Source of the DNA: Martinezella hainanensis
GTDB lineage: Bacteria; Pseudomonadota; Alphaproteobacteria; Rhizobiales; Rhizobiaceae
Direction of reading: 5' to 3'
Assembly (NCBI RefSeq): GCF_900094555.1
Contig: NZ_FMAC01000004.1
Span: forward strand, 248,001 to 312,000
Length of the DNA stretch: 64,000 nt
The notes under the pieces are model-generated. The model was not told the DNA's origin. It did no database searches and was given only the letters and a program-made list of their open reading frames with translations. Positions 46,073 through 55,258 of this stretch are shown one piece after another (position 1 is the first letter of the stretch; each line of letters opens with the position of its first letter). The position numbers were made by a program, and so were the translations under genes.

Positions 46073-47359
46073 TCAGCCTCGCGTAATGTTTGCTGCTGCC
46101 TGTTCGGTGAACTTCGTACCAGCGTCCTGCGCGCTGGTTTTGCCGAAAGCCACTTCCTCGGCGATCTTCTTCAGCAGGAATGCATTCTCGCCGGCGCCGT
46201 TCGGCGGCGACGGCGGCAGTGCGCCGACATGCGGCGTCAGCCGGCCGATATAGTCGACGACCTGTTTGCTTGTCGCATCGAGATCCGGGGTCAAAAGATC
46301 GCGAATCTTCGGCGAGGCGGGAACGCCGCGTTCGAGACCGAGCGTCTTCGTGCCCTCAGGATCCTCCACCAGATAATTGACGAAGGCGACGGCGGCATCC
46401 TTATTCGGGGATGTTGCCGAGACCGACATGAGCATGGAGGGCTTCAGATACTGGCCGGGTTTGCTGTCCGCATCCGCGACCGGATAGGAGACGATATCGA
46501 GCTTTTCCTTGTTCAGGCCCTGAATGGCCACGAACTGGTTGGAATGGGCGAAGCTCATCGCTGCCTTTTTGGTGACAAGCATATCGGTTTCGAGCGTCTG
46601 CTGATCGAGCGCCTGCACGTCGGCCGGAACGCAGGCGCCGATCTTGCGCATATGGCCCCACAGATCGAACCATTCGGTCGCGTCCTTGGCTTCGAAGGCG
46701 AGCTTGCCGTCCGTCGTATAGAGCGCCTTGCCGCGCTGGCGTAGCCAGCATTCGAGCGCCGGCTCCCCACCGCTTGCATCGGCCGTGCCGTAAAAACCGC
46801 GACGCTTCTTGGCGGCGGTTACCTTGGCGCAGGCATCGCCGACCTGTTCCCACGTCATGGCATCATGTGGCGGTTCGACACCGGCTTCGGTCCAGGCGGC
46901 CGTGTTGAGGACGACCATGAAGGAGTTCACGCCAAGGCTGACGCCGTAGATCTTGTTGTCGACCTTGCCGGAATCGATGTTGGCCGGGCCGAAATCCTCG
47001 ATCGCCAGGCTCTTGCCGAGATAGGGCGTCATGTCGAGCAGCGCGCCACGACGGGCATATTCGAAGATGTAGCGATAATCCATCTGGATGAGGTCGGGCG
47101 CATTGCCGCCACCGGTCTGGGTGGCGAGGCGTGTCCAATAGCTGTCCCAGCCGAAGGATTCGCCTGCAATGGTGATATCCGGGTTCTTCGCCTGATAGGC
47201 CTTTACGGCTGCAAATGTCCGGTCGCTGCGCTCCTTCGATCCCCACCAAAGAAGGCGCATCGCGGTTGCCGCATTGGCGCGGGAAAGTCCGATACTGCTG
47301 AAAGCTAGCGTGGCTGCCATTCCGGCAAGCAACTGCCGGCGGTCGATCGTCAACGTCAT
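46073..47359 (-). CDS. Sugar ABC transporter substrate-binding protein
   Basis: A 428-residue extracellular solute-binding protein (family 1). The signal peptide has a twin arginine (DRRQLLAGM) and ends SRANA, so Tat export is possible. Mature landmarks are LLWWGSKERSD, LGVNSFMVVLN, CWLRQRGKALYT and LGLERGVPASP. It is a paralogue of the orphan binding protein at 56433-57728. First gene of the importer operon; the TetR-type operator candidate lies 50-67 bases upstream. Confidence 0.93.
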   Translation of the reverse strand: MTLTIDRRQLLAGMAATLAFSSIGLSRANAATAMRLLWWGSKERSDRTFAAVKAYQAKNPDITIAGESFGWDSYWTRLATQTGGGNAPDLIQMDYRYIFEYARRGALLDMTPYLGKSLAIEDFGPANIDSGKVDNKIYGVSLGVNSFMVVLNTAAWTEAGVEPPHDAMTWEQVGDACAKVTAAKKRRGFYGTADASGGEPALECWLRQRGKALYTTDGKLAFEAKDATEWFDLWGHMRKIGACVPADVQALDQQTLETDMLVTKKAAMSFAHSNQFVAIQGLNKEKLDIVSYPVADADSKPGQYLKPSMLMSVSATSPNKDAAVAFVNYLVEDPEGTKTLGLERGVPASPKIRDLLTPDLDATSKQVVDYIGRLTPHVGALPPSPPNGAGENAFLLKKIAEEVAFGKTSAQDAGTKFTEQAAANITRG

Positions 47360-47408
47360 CCTGGTCTCCTCCCCAGCGAACCGATGATTTACGAACTGCT
47401 TTGCATGA

Positions 47409-47426
47409 TATAACTATTTGGTTACA
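47409..47426. promoter_or_regulatory. Candidate TetR operator upstream of the importer operon
   Basis: TATAACTATTTGGTTACA matches 15 of 18 bases of the perfect palindrome at 48306-48323, with an intact GGTTACA half. It lies between the divergent importer operon and tetR. Confidence 0.6.
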
Positions 47427-47539
47427 AGTTGGATAGAAACGCGATCGCTGTCAAGCACCAATCGCGTCGCAATGAAAACGAGGCGTGCGGGACCGGCGGC
47501 ATCCATCGCTGAAGGCACCGGTCGGGAAGGAGATCGTCC

Positions 47540-48235
47540 ATGGCGGGCAGGGCGAGGCAAGCGACTGAAAATGCAGCACAAGCCGACACCGACAAGGCCA
47601 TCAAAACACGGTCGAAGAAGGTGTCGCGCAATCCGCAGCGCACCCATGCCACGATCCTGGAGGCCGCGACGGAAGAATTTGCCGCGCATGGTTTCGGCGG
47701 CGCCCGAGTGGATGCGATCGCAGCGCGAGCGCAGACCAACAAGCGGATGCTGTATCACTATTTCGGCGACAAGGAGGGGCTCTATCTCGCCGTGCTGGAG
47801 GCGACCTATGCGACGATCCGCAACGCGGAAAAACAGCTCGATCTCGCGCGCCGTCATCCGGAGGAGGGAATGCGGGAGCTGGCCTTGTTCACCTGGCGGC
47901 ATTTCCTTGCGCATCCGGAATTTCTGAGCCTGCTTGCCACCGAAAATCTGCATCATGCGCATTATCTGCAGCGATCGGACAAAGTTTCGGCCATGCATTC
48001 GCATCTGATCGACGAGCTTGCGGATGTGCTTCGTCGCGGCGAGGCGCTCGGCATTTTCCGTCCAGCGGTCGATCCCATATCCGTCTATCTGACGATCGCG
48101 GCACTTGGCTTTTTCTATTTGTCGAACCGTCACACCTTGTCGACGATTTTTGCGCGGAAGCTGACGGCGCCCGATGCGCTGAATGACTGGGGCGAGCACA
48201 TCGTTGCCGTCACGCTCGCTTCGATCCGCGCGTAG
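47540..48235 (+). CDS. TetR family transcriptional regulator
   Basis: A 231-residue regulator. The N-terminal ~30 residues are polar; the helix-turn-helix follows as THATILEAATEEFAAHGFGGARVDAIA with recognition helix TNKRMLYHYFGDKEGLY. The C-terminal domain would bind the ligand. It is divergent from the ABC importer operon and followed by the enolase-superfamily gene, with a matched palindrome on each side, so it likely controls both. Confidence 0.9.
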   Translation: MAGRARQATENAAQADTDKAIKTRSKKVSRNPQRTHATILEAATEEFAAHGFGGARVDAIAARAQTNKRMLYHYFGDKEGLYLAVLEATYATIRNAEKQLDLARRHPEEGMRELALFTWRHFLAHPEFLSLLATENLHHAHYLQRSDKVSAMHSHLIDELADVLRRGEALGIFRPAVDPISVYLTIAALGFFYLSNRHTLSTIFARKLTAPDALNDWGEHIVAVTLASIRA

Positions 48236-48305
48236 TGCCCGGCAGTTTGGCGTTTCGAGAAATTTTCAAAAGGTGATTGACAAGGCTGACGACAACGCGC
48301 GATCT

Positions 48306-48323
48306 TGTAACCATATGGTTACA
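48306..48323. promoter_or_regulatory. Perfect 18-bp palindrome, candidate TetR operator
   Basis: TGTAACCATATGGTTACA is a perfect palindrome. It sits just after a possible -10 box, at the expected transcription start of the enolase transcript. The same site with three changes lies upstream of tetR (47409-47426). Confidence 0.7.
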
Positions 48324-48457
48324 TTGCTTAGGTGGCCAAATATTTGCTTTTCCTGGTTCTGGAGGGAACCGGACATGGAGGAGATAGCGTGAAGCGTGTT
48401 GGCTACAATGTATGACGTGGTCGGCGATGTGAAGAACTTCTTCTGCAACTATCCAAA

Positions 48458-48603
48458 TGGCCCCTCACCCCAGCCCTCTCCCCTTTTCAACGGGGAGAGG
48501 GGGCGCCAGAGCAAGCCAGCTTGCCGTTACCGGTTTCGTACTGGTCACGGGCTTGAAGACTCCCTCTCCCCGCTTGCGGGGAGAGGGCTGGGGTGAGGGG
48601 CCA
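48458..48603. repeat. Composite inverted-repeat element with CCCCTCAC ends
   Basis: A 146-base element bounded by a perfect inverted repeat of about 25 bases (TGGCCCCTCACCCCAGCCCT at the left, its complement at the right). Each end is itself a small hairpin of CCCTCTCCCC with GGGGAGAGGG. Two related elements lie at 50126-50181 and 57790-57930. Confidence 0.85.
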
Positions 48604-48662
48604 TGCAACGCAATGCGTACACGAACAGACTTGCCTGACCATCACGGGAGCCGACCAGCATC

Positions 48663-50084
48663 ATGAACGATCCATTGAAAATCAGGCTTGTCGAAGCCGA
48701 GACGTTCGAGCGTCCGGTCAAGCTACGGCTTCCATTCCGTTTCGGGGCGGCGACCTTGCGGGAGGCGCGGCAGATTTTTCTGCGTGTACGCATCGAGGAT
48801 GCGCAGGGACGCTCGGCTAGGGGCATGGCTGCCGAGCTGATGGTGCCGAAATGGTTCGATAAATCGCCCGAGCTTTCCAATGCCGACAATGAAAACCAGC
48901 TGCGCCGGTCGCTGGCTCTGGCGCTCGATACGCTGAGGAGTGCGGGGTTAGGAACGGCTTTCGGCCTGCATGCGGCTGTCGAGGCCTCGCATCACGCCCG
49001 CGCAGCGGCGGAGAAGCTGAACGGACTGGTTGCCTCCTTCGGTCTGGCGCTTGCCGACCGAGCCATCCTCGACGCGCTTTGCCGGCTGGAAGGGCTGACG
49101 ATCGCGCAGGCGATCAAGGCAAATCGGCCCGGCATCGATCACTCCACCGCGCGCGATCTTTCGGGCTTCGATCTCTCCGGCTTTCTGTCGACCTTGGAGC
49201 CGGCAGCGAACCTTGCCGCCCGCCACACGGTCGGTCTGGTCGACGCCATCGTTCCTAGCGATATTCCGGCAAGCGAGCGCCTGAACGATGGGTTGCCGGA
49301 AAGCTTTGAGGAGGCGATCGATGCCTATGGCCTGACCTTCTTCAAGGTCAAGGTTTCGGGTGCGCCCGAGGCGGATATCGATCGTCTCTGCCGCATAGCT
49401 GCTGTCATCGATGCCAAGGTGCCCGACTACTCGGTGACGCTTGATGGCAATGAACAGTTCTCCTCCGCCGAGGCGGTCGCCGATCTGCTTGCCCGCGTGA
49501 AGGCGGAGCCGAGGCTGGCAAGATTTGCCGCCTCGATCCTGTTCGTCGAGCAGCCGATCGCCCGCGCCCATGCCTTCGAAAAGCCGGTGAAGGCGCTTGC
49601 CGCCTTCAAGCCGGTGGAGATCGATGAGTCCGATGCCGACATCGATGCCTTCGTTACGGCGAGGGCGCTCGGCTATACCGGCATCTCTTCGAAATCCTGC
49701 AAGGGTTTCTATCGCTCGCTATTGAACCGGGCGCGCGTCGCCAAATGGAGTGCGGAGGACGGCATTGCCTATTTCATGTCGGCGGAGGACCTGACGACGC
49801 AAGGGGGCCTTGCCGTGCAGCAGGATCTGGCGCTCGCTTCCCTGATCGGCATGACGCATATCGAGCGCAACGGCCATCACTATGTCGACGGCATGGCCGG
49901 CGCGCCGGAGGCGGAGCAGGCCGCCTTCGCCGAGACGCATTCTGATCTCTACCGTGTCAGCAATGGCCGCACGCGACTGCGGATCGAGGCGGGGCAGCTT
50001 GCGATCGGCTCGGTCATCAATGCGGTTGGCCTCGGCTCTTCGGTCGAACCTGATTGGGCGGCAATGGAGAGGTCGTCGACATAG
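48663..50084 (+). CDS. Enolase-superfamily (mandelate racemase/MLE-type) enzyme
   Basis: A 473-residue protein of the enolase superfamily. The KxK base motif is K228/K230 (FFKVKVSG), the metal ligands are D261 (TLDGNE), E296 (FVEQP) and the DES region (321-323), and a second-side lysine is K344 or K347 (GISSKSCKG). Members abstract a proton alpha to a carboxylate, often dehydrating sugar acids or racemising. The substrate is unknown, but the oxidoreductases and importer around it suggest a sugar acid. It probably shares the palindrome-controlled promoter. Confidence 0.85.
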   Translation: MNDPLKIRLVEAETFERPVKLRLPFRFGAATLREARQIFLRVRIEDAQGRSARGMAAELMVPKWFDKSPELSNADNENQLRRSLALALDTLRSAGLGTAFGLHAAVEASHHARAAAEKLNGLVASFGLALADRAILDALCRLEGLTIAQAIKANRPGIDHSTARDLSGFDLSGFLSTLEPAANLAARHTVGLVDAIVPSDIPASERLNDGLPESFEEAIDAYGLTFFKVKVSGAPEADIDRLCRIAAVIDAKVPDYSVTLDGNEQFSSAEAVADLLARVKAEPRLARFAASILFVEQPIARAHAFEKPVKALAAFKPVEIDESDADIDAFVTARALGYTGISSKSCKGFYRSLLNRARVAKWSAEDGIAYFMSAEDLTTQGGLAVQQDLALASLIGMTHIERNGHHYVDGMAGAPEAEQAAFAETHSDLYRVSNGRTRLRIEAGQLAIGSVINAVGLGSSVEPDWAAMERSST

Positions 50085-50125
50085 GATTTTGGTCGATATC
50101 ATGGGGCTTTGAGTCTTTTTGAGCA

Positions 50126-50181
50126 TGCCCCTCACTCCAACCCTCTCCCCGCGAGCGCGGAGAGGGTTGGAGTGAGGGGCA
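50126..50181. repeat. Simple inverted repeat with CCCCTCAC ends
   Basis: A 56-base perfect hairpin of 23 bp per arm (TGCCCCTCACTCCAACCCTC at the left). It is the single-hairpin form of the composite elements at 48458-48603 and 57790-57930, and lies between the enolase-type gene and the next oxidoreductase. Confidence 0.85.
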
Positions 50182-50247
50182 CACCACCGAGATAAATTCA
50201 GGCCGCCAAGGCCTCATCATCGTTGTTTGCAGATTCTGGAGGAGCAG

Positions 50248-51510
50248 ATGCAGTCATCGAAGAAACGCTACGTTCTGGTCGGCACGGGAAACCGTGGCGC
50301 GACCATGTGGGGCAAGGATCTTGTGGAGCGCTGGAGCACCGAGGTCGAGCTTGTGGCGGTGTGCGATCTCAATGCCATGCGCGCGAAGCGGGCGCTCGAC
50401 TATATCGGCGCAATGGTGCCAGTTTATGCCGACTTCGACGAATTGCTGCGGACGGAAAAGCCGGATCTGGTCATCGTCTGCACCCGCGATTCCACTCATG
50501 ACGATCTGATCGTCAAGGCGATGGAGGCCGGTGCCGATGTCATCAGCGAGAAGCCGATGACGACGACTGTCGACAAGATCAAGCGCATCCTCAATGCCGA
50601 GGCGCGTACCGGCAAGCGGCTGGATATTTCCTTCAACTATCGCTTCGCGCCGACGGCGGCAAAGATCAAGGAGTTGATCAATTCCGGCGTCATCGGCGAG
50701 GTTGCGTCCGTTGATTTCCATTGGTATCTCGACACCAGCCATGGTGCCGACTATTTCCGCCGCTGGCATGCCTTCACGGAAAATTCAGGTAGCCTCTTCG
50801 TTCACAAGGCGACGCATCATTTCGATCTGCTGAACTGGTATCTGGATTCCGATCCGGAAACGGTCTCCGCCTTCGCCGATCTCAAGCATTACGGCCGCAA
50901 GGGTCCCTTCCGCGGCGAGCGCTGTCGCAGCTGTCGTTACAAGGAGGAGTGCGACTATTATCTCGACATCAGCGCAACGCCTCTGCTCGAGAGCCTCTAC
51001 GAGGAGCCGTCGACCGTCGATGGCTATGTCCGCGATGCCTGCGTCTTCCGCGAGGATATCGACATCCCCGATACGATGGTTGCTTCCATCCGCTATCGCA
51101 ACGGCGTCAACGTCTCCTATTCCCTCAATACCTATATGCCGATCGAAGGCCATCACATCGCCTTCAACGGCCACAAGGGGCGTATCGAATTGCGCCAATA
51201 CGAGAAGCAGAACTGGACGACGCCGCCGGCGGACGAGATTGTCGTCATGAAGAATTTCGGCGATGTCGAGCGTATCTGGGTGCCACACTCATCCGGCGGG
51301 CATTATGGCGGTGACGACCGGCTGCGCAACATGCTCTTGCGCGCCGGCCCGAACGACGAGCTCAAGCAGCGGGCCGGTTCGCGCGCTGGGGCGATGTCGG
51401 TTCTGTGCGGTGTCGCAGCATTGCAAAGCAGCCGTACCGGCCAGCAGGTGTCGATTGCCGATATCTGGGGTAAGGATGATGGCTTGAATCTTTTGGAGCC
51501 GCGGCCTTAG
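50248..51510 (+). CDS. Gfo/Idh/MocA oxidoreductase with a four-cysteine insertion
   Basis: A 420-residue oxidoreductase, longer than the usual ~340. The Rossmann motif is VGTGNRGATM and EKP is at 101-103. The insertion has C226, C229, C235 and C265 (CRSCRYKEEC then DAC), a pattern that could bind zinc or an Fe-S cluster; such cysteines recur in this long subgroup. ATG 50248 has GGAGGAG before it; the frame to 50227 begins with TTG. It follows the enolase-type gene and likely works in the same pathway. Confidence 0.88.
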   Translation: MQSSKKRYVLVGTGNRGATMWGKDLVERWSTEVELVAVCDLNAMRAKRALDYIGAMVPVYADFDELLRTEKPDLVIVCTRDSTHDDLIVKAMEAGADVISEKPMTTTVDKIKRILNAEARTGKRLDISFNYRFAPTAAKIKELINSGVIGEVASVDFHWYLDTSHGADYFRRWHAFTENSGSLFVHKATHHFDLLNWYLDSDPETVSAFADLKHYGRKGPFRGERCRSCRYKEECDYYLDISATPLLESLYEEPSTVDGYVRDACVFREDIDIPDTMVASIRYRNGVNVSYSLNTYMPIEGHHIAFNGHKGRIELRQYEKQNWTTPPADEIVVMKNFGDVERIWVPHSSGGHYGGDDRLRNMLLRAGPNDELKQRAGSRAGAMSVLCGVAALQSSRTGQQVSIADIWGKDDGLNLLEPRP

Positions 51511-51536
51511 GGCTTGCGGCGCCGCCATCCAATCGA

Positions 51537-52124
51537 TCAGTTGCAGCTCGGCAGCTGCTGCGCGTAGATCCGCGTTATGCCGTTGAAGCGCTTGGCGCCG
51601 GCGAGAGCGGTCGAATTGCCGCGCCATGATCCCTGCAGGTAACCCTTGGGGCCTGAATAATAGGCAAGATAGAGATCGTAGGAATTGTTCAGGGCAATGC
51701 CTGTCTGCAGGTGGGTCTGGTAGTGATACCAGCCGACGAAGTCGATAGCGTCGGCGAAATTGGTGCGGCTTGCCGTCCAGTTGCCCGTCTCGCGCTTGTA
51801 CTTGTTCCATGTGCCGTCGAGCGCCTGCGAATAACCGTAAGCGGTCGTCGGGCGCTTCCAGGGAATGAAGCCGAGCAAATAGCGCCGCGGCGGGCGCGCG
51901 CGCGGCCGGAAGCCGGATTCGGTGTAGATCGTTGCCATGAGGATCGGCACCGGCACGCCGTATTTGCGTTCCGTATGTTCGGCGGCCCGCTGCCAGTTGT
52001 TGAACCAGCCGTCGCGCTGATCGAAGATCGCGCAGATGTTGCGGGTGCGCGACGGCGCGGTAGCACAGCCCGCCAGCACGCTGAGCAGCATTACGGCCAG
52101 AATGGAAAGGACGCGGGTACGCAT
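51537..52124 (-). CDS. SLT-domain lytic transglycosylase-like lipoprotein
   Basis: A 195-residue exported protein. The lipobox is LSVLAGC (Cys at residue 19-20). The SLT-like core starts PILMATIYTESGFRP, where the catalytic glutamate is in TESG, and continues AYGYSQALDGTW and the YYSGPKGY loop. It would cleave peptidoglycan at the outer membrane. ATG 52124 has AAGAGG ahead; the longer frame to 52211 is rejected because it would precede the signal. It is convergent with the oxidoreductase gene, 26 bases away. Confidence 0.88.
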   Translation of the reverse strand: MRTRVLSILAVMLLSVLAGCATAPSRTRNICAIFDQRDGWFNNWQRAAEHTERKYGVPVPILMATIYTESGFRPRARPPRRYLLGFIPWKRPTTAYGYSQALDGTWNKYKRETGNWTASRTNFADAIDFVGWYHYQTHLQTGIALNNSYDLYLAYYSGPKGYLQGSWRGNSTALAGAKRFNGITRIYAQQLPSCN

Positions 52125-52340
52125 TACTAGAACCTCTTCATTGCTGCGCCGCGCGTCGTGAAGATGCGCAAAGGACGCAGCAACAACCTGTTGGCGCATA
52201 ATCCTTTCCAAAAATTCGCGGACGAACTTTTGGGGGCATGCGCTGAAGAGATTGCTACCGCGGAATGATTAAAAACGGGTTGTTCGCCTGTGCCGAAATG
52301 GGGCGATTTCAGGGTGTTTTCATGGATTCGCTGCGTCGCA

Positions 52341-53366
52341 TCATGCCATGCGCGCCATGTACTCGCGACGGACCTCATAGAGCAATGGCTTGCCCTCGAT
52401 GAAGCGGATGGCTTCGTCGATCGCCATCTCGCCAAGGCGGGTTCGCTCCAGCCCGACGGCACCAGCAATATGTGGTGTCAGGAAGACATTCGGCAGATCG
52501 TAGAAAGCCGATGCCACCTCCGGAATTTCCGGATCGGTGACGTCGATGATCGCGTCGATGCGGCCAGTTCTTAGCACGGCGATCAGGGCGGCTTCGTCGA
52601 CCAGCGCGCCGCGCGCCGTATTGATGAACGTCGCTCCATCCTTCATCAGCGACAGCCGGCCCGAGTCGATCATGTGCCGCGTCGCGGGCAGGGATGGCGC
52701 ATGCAGCGAAACGATATCGGCTGATGCCATCAGCGTGTCCAGCTCGGCCTTTTCGACGCCGAGACGTGTCGCTTCAGCCTTCTCGACCATCGGGTCATAG
52801 AGCAGAATGCGGTAGTCGAAGGGGGCAAGCAGCTCGATCACCCGCCGGCCGATCCTTGAGGCGCCGATGATGCCGATGGTGCGGCCATAGTTGCCGATGG
52901 CGTCGGCCTGCATCGGCACCGTCCGCTGGCGATTGCGGTCGGCAACGTAGAAGTCGCGGAACCGGAAGACCTTCTTGCCGGCAAAGATGATGGCGGCAAG
53001 TGTGAATTCGGCAACCGGCAGGGCGTTGGCCTGGGCGGCGTGGCTGACTGAAATGCCGCGATCGAAGAGGCTGTCGCCGAGCAACCCTTTCACCGTGCCG
53101 GCGGCGTGGACCACCAGCTTCAGATGCGGCGCCTGCGCCAGTGCGGCGGCATCGATCGTCGGTGAGCCCCAGCCGGTGATGAGGATTTCGGTTTCCGCGA
53201 GCAGCTTGGCCGCACGCGCGTCGTCGAAGCGTTGCATTGGAGATCTGTCGAGCACCTGGCCGATCGTATCGAGACGCTGAATGAGCGCCTCCGGCAGGAC
53301 ATGCCGGGTGCGCGATGGCTGCATGGCAAGGGCAATGGCCGGGCGGCCGGAAGCAAATTGCGTCAT
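52341..53366 (-). CDS. D-2-hydroxyacid dehydrogenase
   Basis: A 341-residue NAD-dependent enzyme of the D-isomer-specific 2-hydroxyacid dehydrogenase family. The NAD loop is GIIGASRIGRRV, with an Asp in LLYDP; the catalytic Arg, Glu and His are in NTARGALVDE, DVTDPEIPE and FLTPHIAGA. It overlaps the DUF2264 stop by 4 bases. It would reduce or oxidise a 2-keto/2-hydroxy acid, likely from the neighbouring pathway. Confidence 0.92.
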   Translation of the reverse strand: MTQFASGRPAIALAMQPSRTRHVLPEALIQRLDTIGQVLDRSPMQRFDDARAAKLLAETEILITGWGSPTIDAAALAQAPHLKLVVHAAGTVKGLLGDSLFDRGISVSHAAQANALPVAEFTLAAIIFAGKKVFRFRDFYVADRNRQRTVPMQADAIGNYGRTIGIIGASRIGRRVIELLAPFDYRILLYDPMVEKAEATRLGVEKAELDTLMASADIVSLHAPSLPATRHMIDSGRLSLMKDGATFINTARGALVDEAALIAVLRTGRIDAIIDVTDPEIPEVASAFYDLPNVFLTPHIAGAVGLERTRLGEMAIDEAIRFIEGKPLLYEVRREYMARMA

Positions 53367-55225
53367 GGCAGGCGACCCGGTGCCTCGATGGCGCTGACCG
53401 TGATCCCCTTGTCTTTGACGAGGGCGCGCAGGGCGTCGATATCGGGCTTCGCGGGCGGCTTGTTCCAGGCATGATCGACGGCAGCGGGGTCCTTCTCCGC
53501 AAGCACGGCGGAGACGAGAATGGTCTCGCCTGCGGGAATGGTGCCCCGCAACTGCGGCACCAAGGTCTTTGCGACGATGAGGTTGGTGTTCGGCGGCGCT
53601 TTCTGGGCGACGCCCTCCCGCCTGATCGTCGAGCCGAGGTCGACAATGCCGCTGAAATCCTCTTCGCCGATTGCATAGGCGGCGCCCGTTTCGGAAGAGA
53701 GCGTGTCAGCCTCGAAATCACGCCTTGCGATGGCAAAGCCGCCTTCCGCCGTTTGCAGCGGCCGCGGCGCGCTGATCTTGTGCAGGCGGACATGCCAGGG
53801 TGCGGCCGGGACCAGCCATGTCTCCACCGTCACATCGGGGTACGGCGACCATTTGGCGTAGAGCGTATCGCCGGCAAGCTTGGCTTCTTCATTGGTCTCG
53901 CGCACGCGGTAATGCAGGCCGTCGTCGCTGAAGGCGAGCATGCTGTCGAAGGCGCCGCCGGTAAAGATGCGCTCGTCGCTCTCGACGCTGAAGCCGTAGC
54001 GGGCTGAATAGGCGAATTTCGAATATTTTTCCGCGCCGAAGCGCATCTGCTGGTTTTCCTGGCCGGAGGAGAGTGCGACGACATCGGCCTTGCTGCGCAT
54101 CAGCACCATACCAGGATGCGTTTGAGGGATGATAGCCGGCTCACTCTCCGGCGGTTTTTCTTTTGCAGTCCAGAACGGATGCGTTTCAGGCAAAGCCAGC
54201 GGCAGAAAAGCCTTGAAGGCCCAGTAGGGCGAGCCGGCGGAATTATAGTTCTCCGACATCAACAGATTGGGATAGGCAAAGCCGATCGGCAGGGTGCCGT
54301 CGCGGTGGGCAATCGGCTTGTCGGCCCACCAGCGCAGGTGCCGGAGGCACAGGCCCTTGATCTCGCCCCATGGCAGCGCCTCGACATCGGCAAAGGCAAG
54401 CGCCGACCAGAAGCCGGCGCAAGCGAAGCGATAGGTGAGGCTTCTGCCGAAGGGGATCGTGGCGCCGTCTGGCGCGAACCAGTGGCGAAAATCCTTGGCG
54501 AAGAGGACGGCGCGCTCGCGGTAGCGTTCGGCGCGGTCGTCCTTGACGAGCTTGGAGTAGATCAGGCCATAAAAATGCATAGCGAAGGGAATGTAGTGGT
54601 CGATGCGCCGGACATTGCCGTCGCGATACCAGCCGTCAGCGATGTAGAAGCCATCCAGCTCGTTCAGATAGGTTTCGGTCAGGCTGCGGTCGAAGGAGAC
54701 GCCGAGGCGGTCGAGTGCGATATCGACGAGGATGCGGAAGAATTTCCAGTTGTTGTCGGCATAATCGAAGGTGCGGGCGTGCTTGAGATAGTTGATCAGA
54801 TTGTCGCGGGCGCGCTGGTCGAGCGGCTCCCAGATCTTTTCGGGTACGAGCGCAAGCGCGAAGCCAAGCGCAGCCAGCTCGACCATGCGCTGATCGCGGC
54901 CATGGAGCGTACCCCAATATTCGGGGTGCTTCGGATCGACGCCGTTGGCGAGGCCTTCCGCAAAGCGGTGCCAATGACGGAAGTCGCCATTCCCGGCGCC
55001 GAGCGGTGCAAGACCCCAGAGCGGACGGGCAAAGCCCTCGAGATCGGCGGCGGCGCGGTCGAAGTGGGCTCCCGCACCATCGATGCGGACACGGGCGTTG
55101 CCTTCGGAAAAATAGGGCAGCAGCGGGTCGAAGAGGTCGGTCAGTGCGCGGCGCATGTCGGCAAGGTTTGCAAGCGGGTTGCCGGCAAGCGGATTGGCGC
55201 TGGCGGGGTCGTAGATCATCGGCAT
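53363..55225 (-). CDS. DUF2264 family protein
   Basis: A 620-residue protein. The N-terminal ~370 residues look like an alpha/alpha-barrel of the polysaccharide-lyase or glycoside-hydrolase type (LWGLAPLGAGNGDFRHWHRF, HARTFDYADNNWKFFRI, YRDGNVRRIDHYIPFAMHF), followed by a beta-rich C-terminal part. DUF2264 proteins occur in glycan-degradation loci. No signal peptide, so it should act on imported oligosaccharides. It is 33 bases after lacI. Confidence 0.85.
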   Translation of the reverse strand: MPMIYDPASANPLAGNPLANLADMRRALTDLFDPLLPYFSEGNARVRIDGAGAHFDRAAADLEGFARPLWGLAPLGAGNGDFRHWHRFAEGLANGVDPKHPEYWGTLHGRDQRMVELAALGFALALVPEKIWEPLDQRARDNLINYLKHARTFDYADNNWKFFRILVDIALDRLGVSFDRSLTETYLNELDGFYIADGWYRDGNVRRIDHYIPFAMHFYGLIYSKLVKDDRAERYRERAVLFAKDFRHWFAPDGATIPFGRSLTYRFACAGFWSALAFADVEALPWGEIKGLCLRHLRWWADKPIAHRDGTLPIGFAYPNLLMSENYNSAGSPYWAFKAFLPLALPETHPFWTAKEKPPESEPAIIPQTHPGMVLMRSKADVVALSSGQENQQMRFGAEKYSKFAYSARYGFSVESDERIFTGGAFDSMLAFSDDGLHYRVRETNEEAKLAGDTLYAKWSPYPDVTVETWLVPAAPWHVRLHKISAPRPLQTAEGGFAIARRDFEADTLSSETGAAYAIGEEDFSGIVDLGSTIRREGVAQKAPPNTNLIVAKTLVPQLRGTIPAGETILVSAVLAEKDPAAVDHAWNKPPAKPDIDALRALVKDKGITVSAIEAPGRLP

Positions 55226-55258
55226 GGCTCTCTCGATTGTTTCCGCTTTGGGGAAGGC

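Larger units (their letters stand above)
48236..48662 (+). other. Interval between tetR and the enolase-superfamily gene
   Basis: About 430 bases. In order: TTGACA at 48277-48282 with a weak CGATCT box 17 bases on (48300-48305), the palindromic operator right after it, two very short overlapping frames with strong ribosome sites (48375-48415) and then the composite inverted repeat 48458-48603. No normal-sized gene is present. Confidence 0.55.

Noticed and set aside
48458..48603. CRISPR array or insertion sequence
   Set aside because: Only two hairpin ends with one spacer, no transposase frame and no repeat series.
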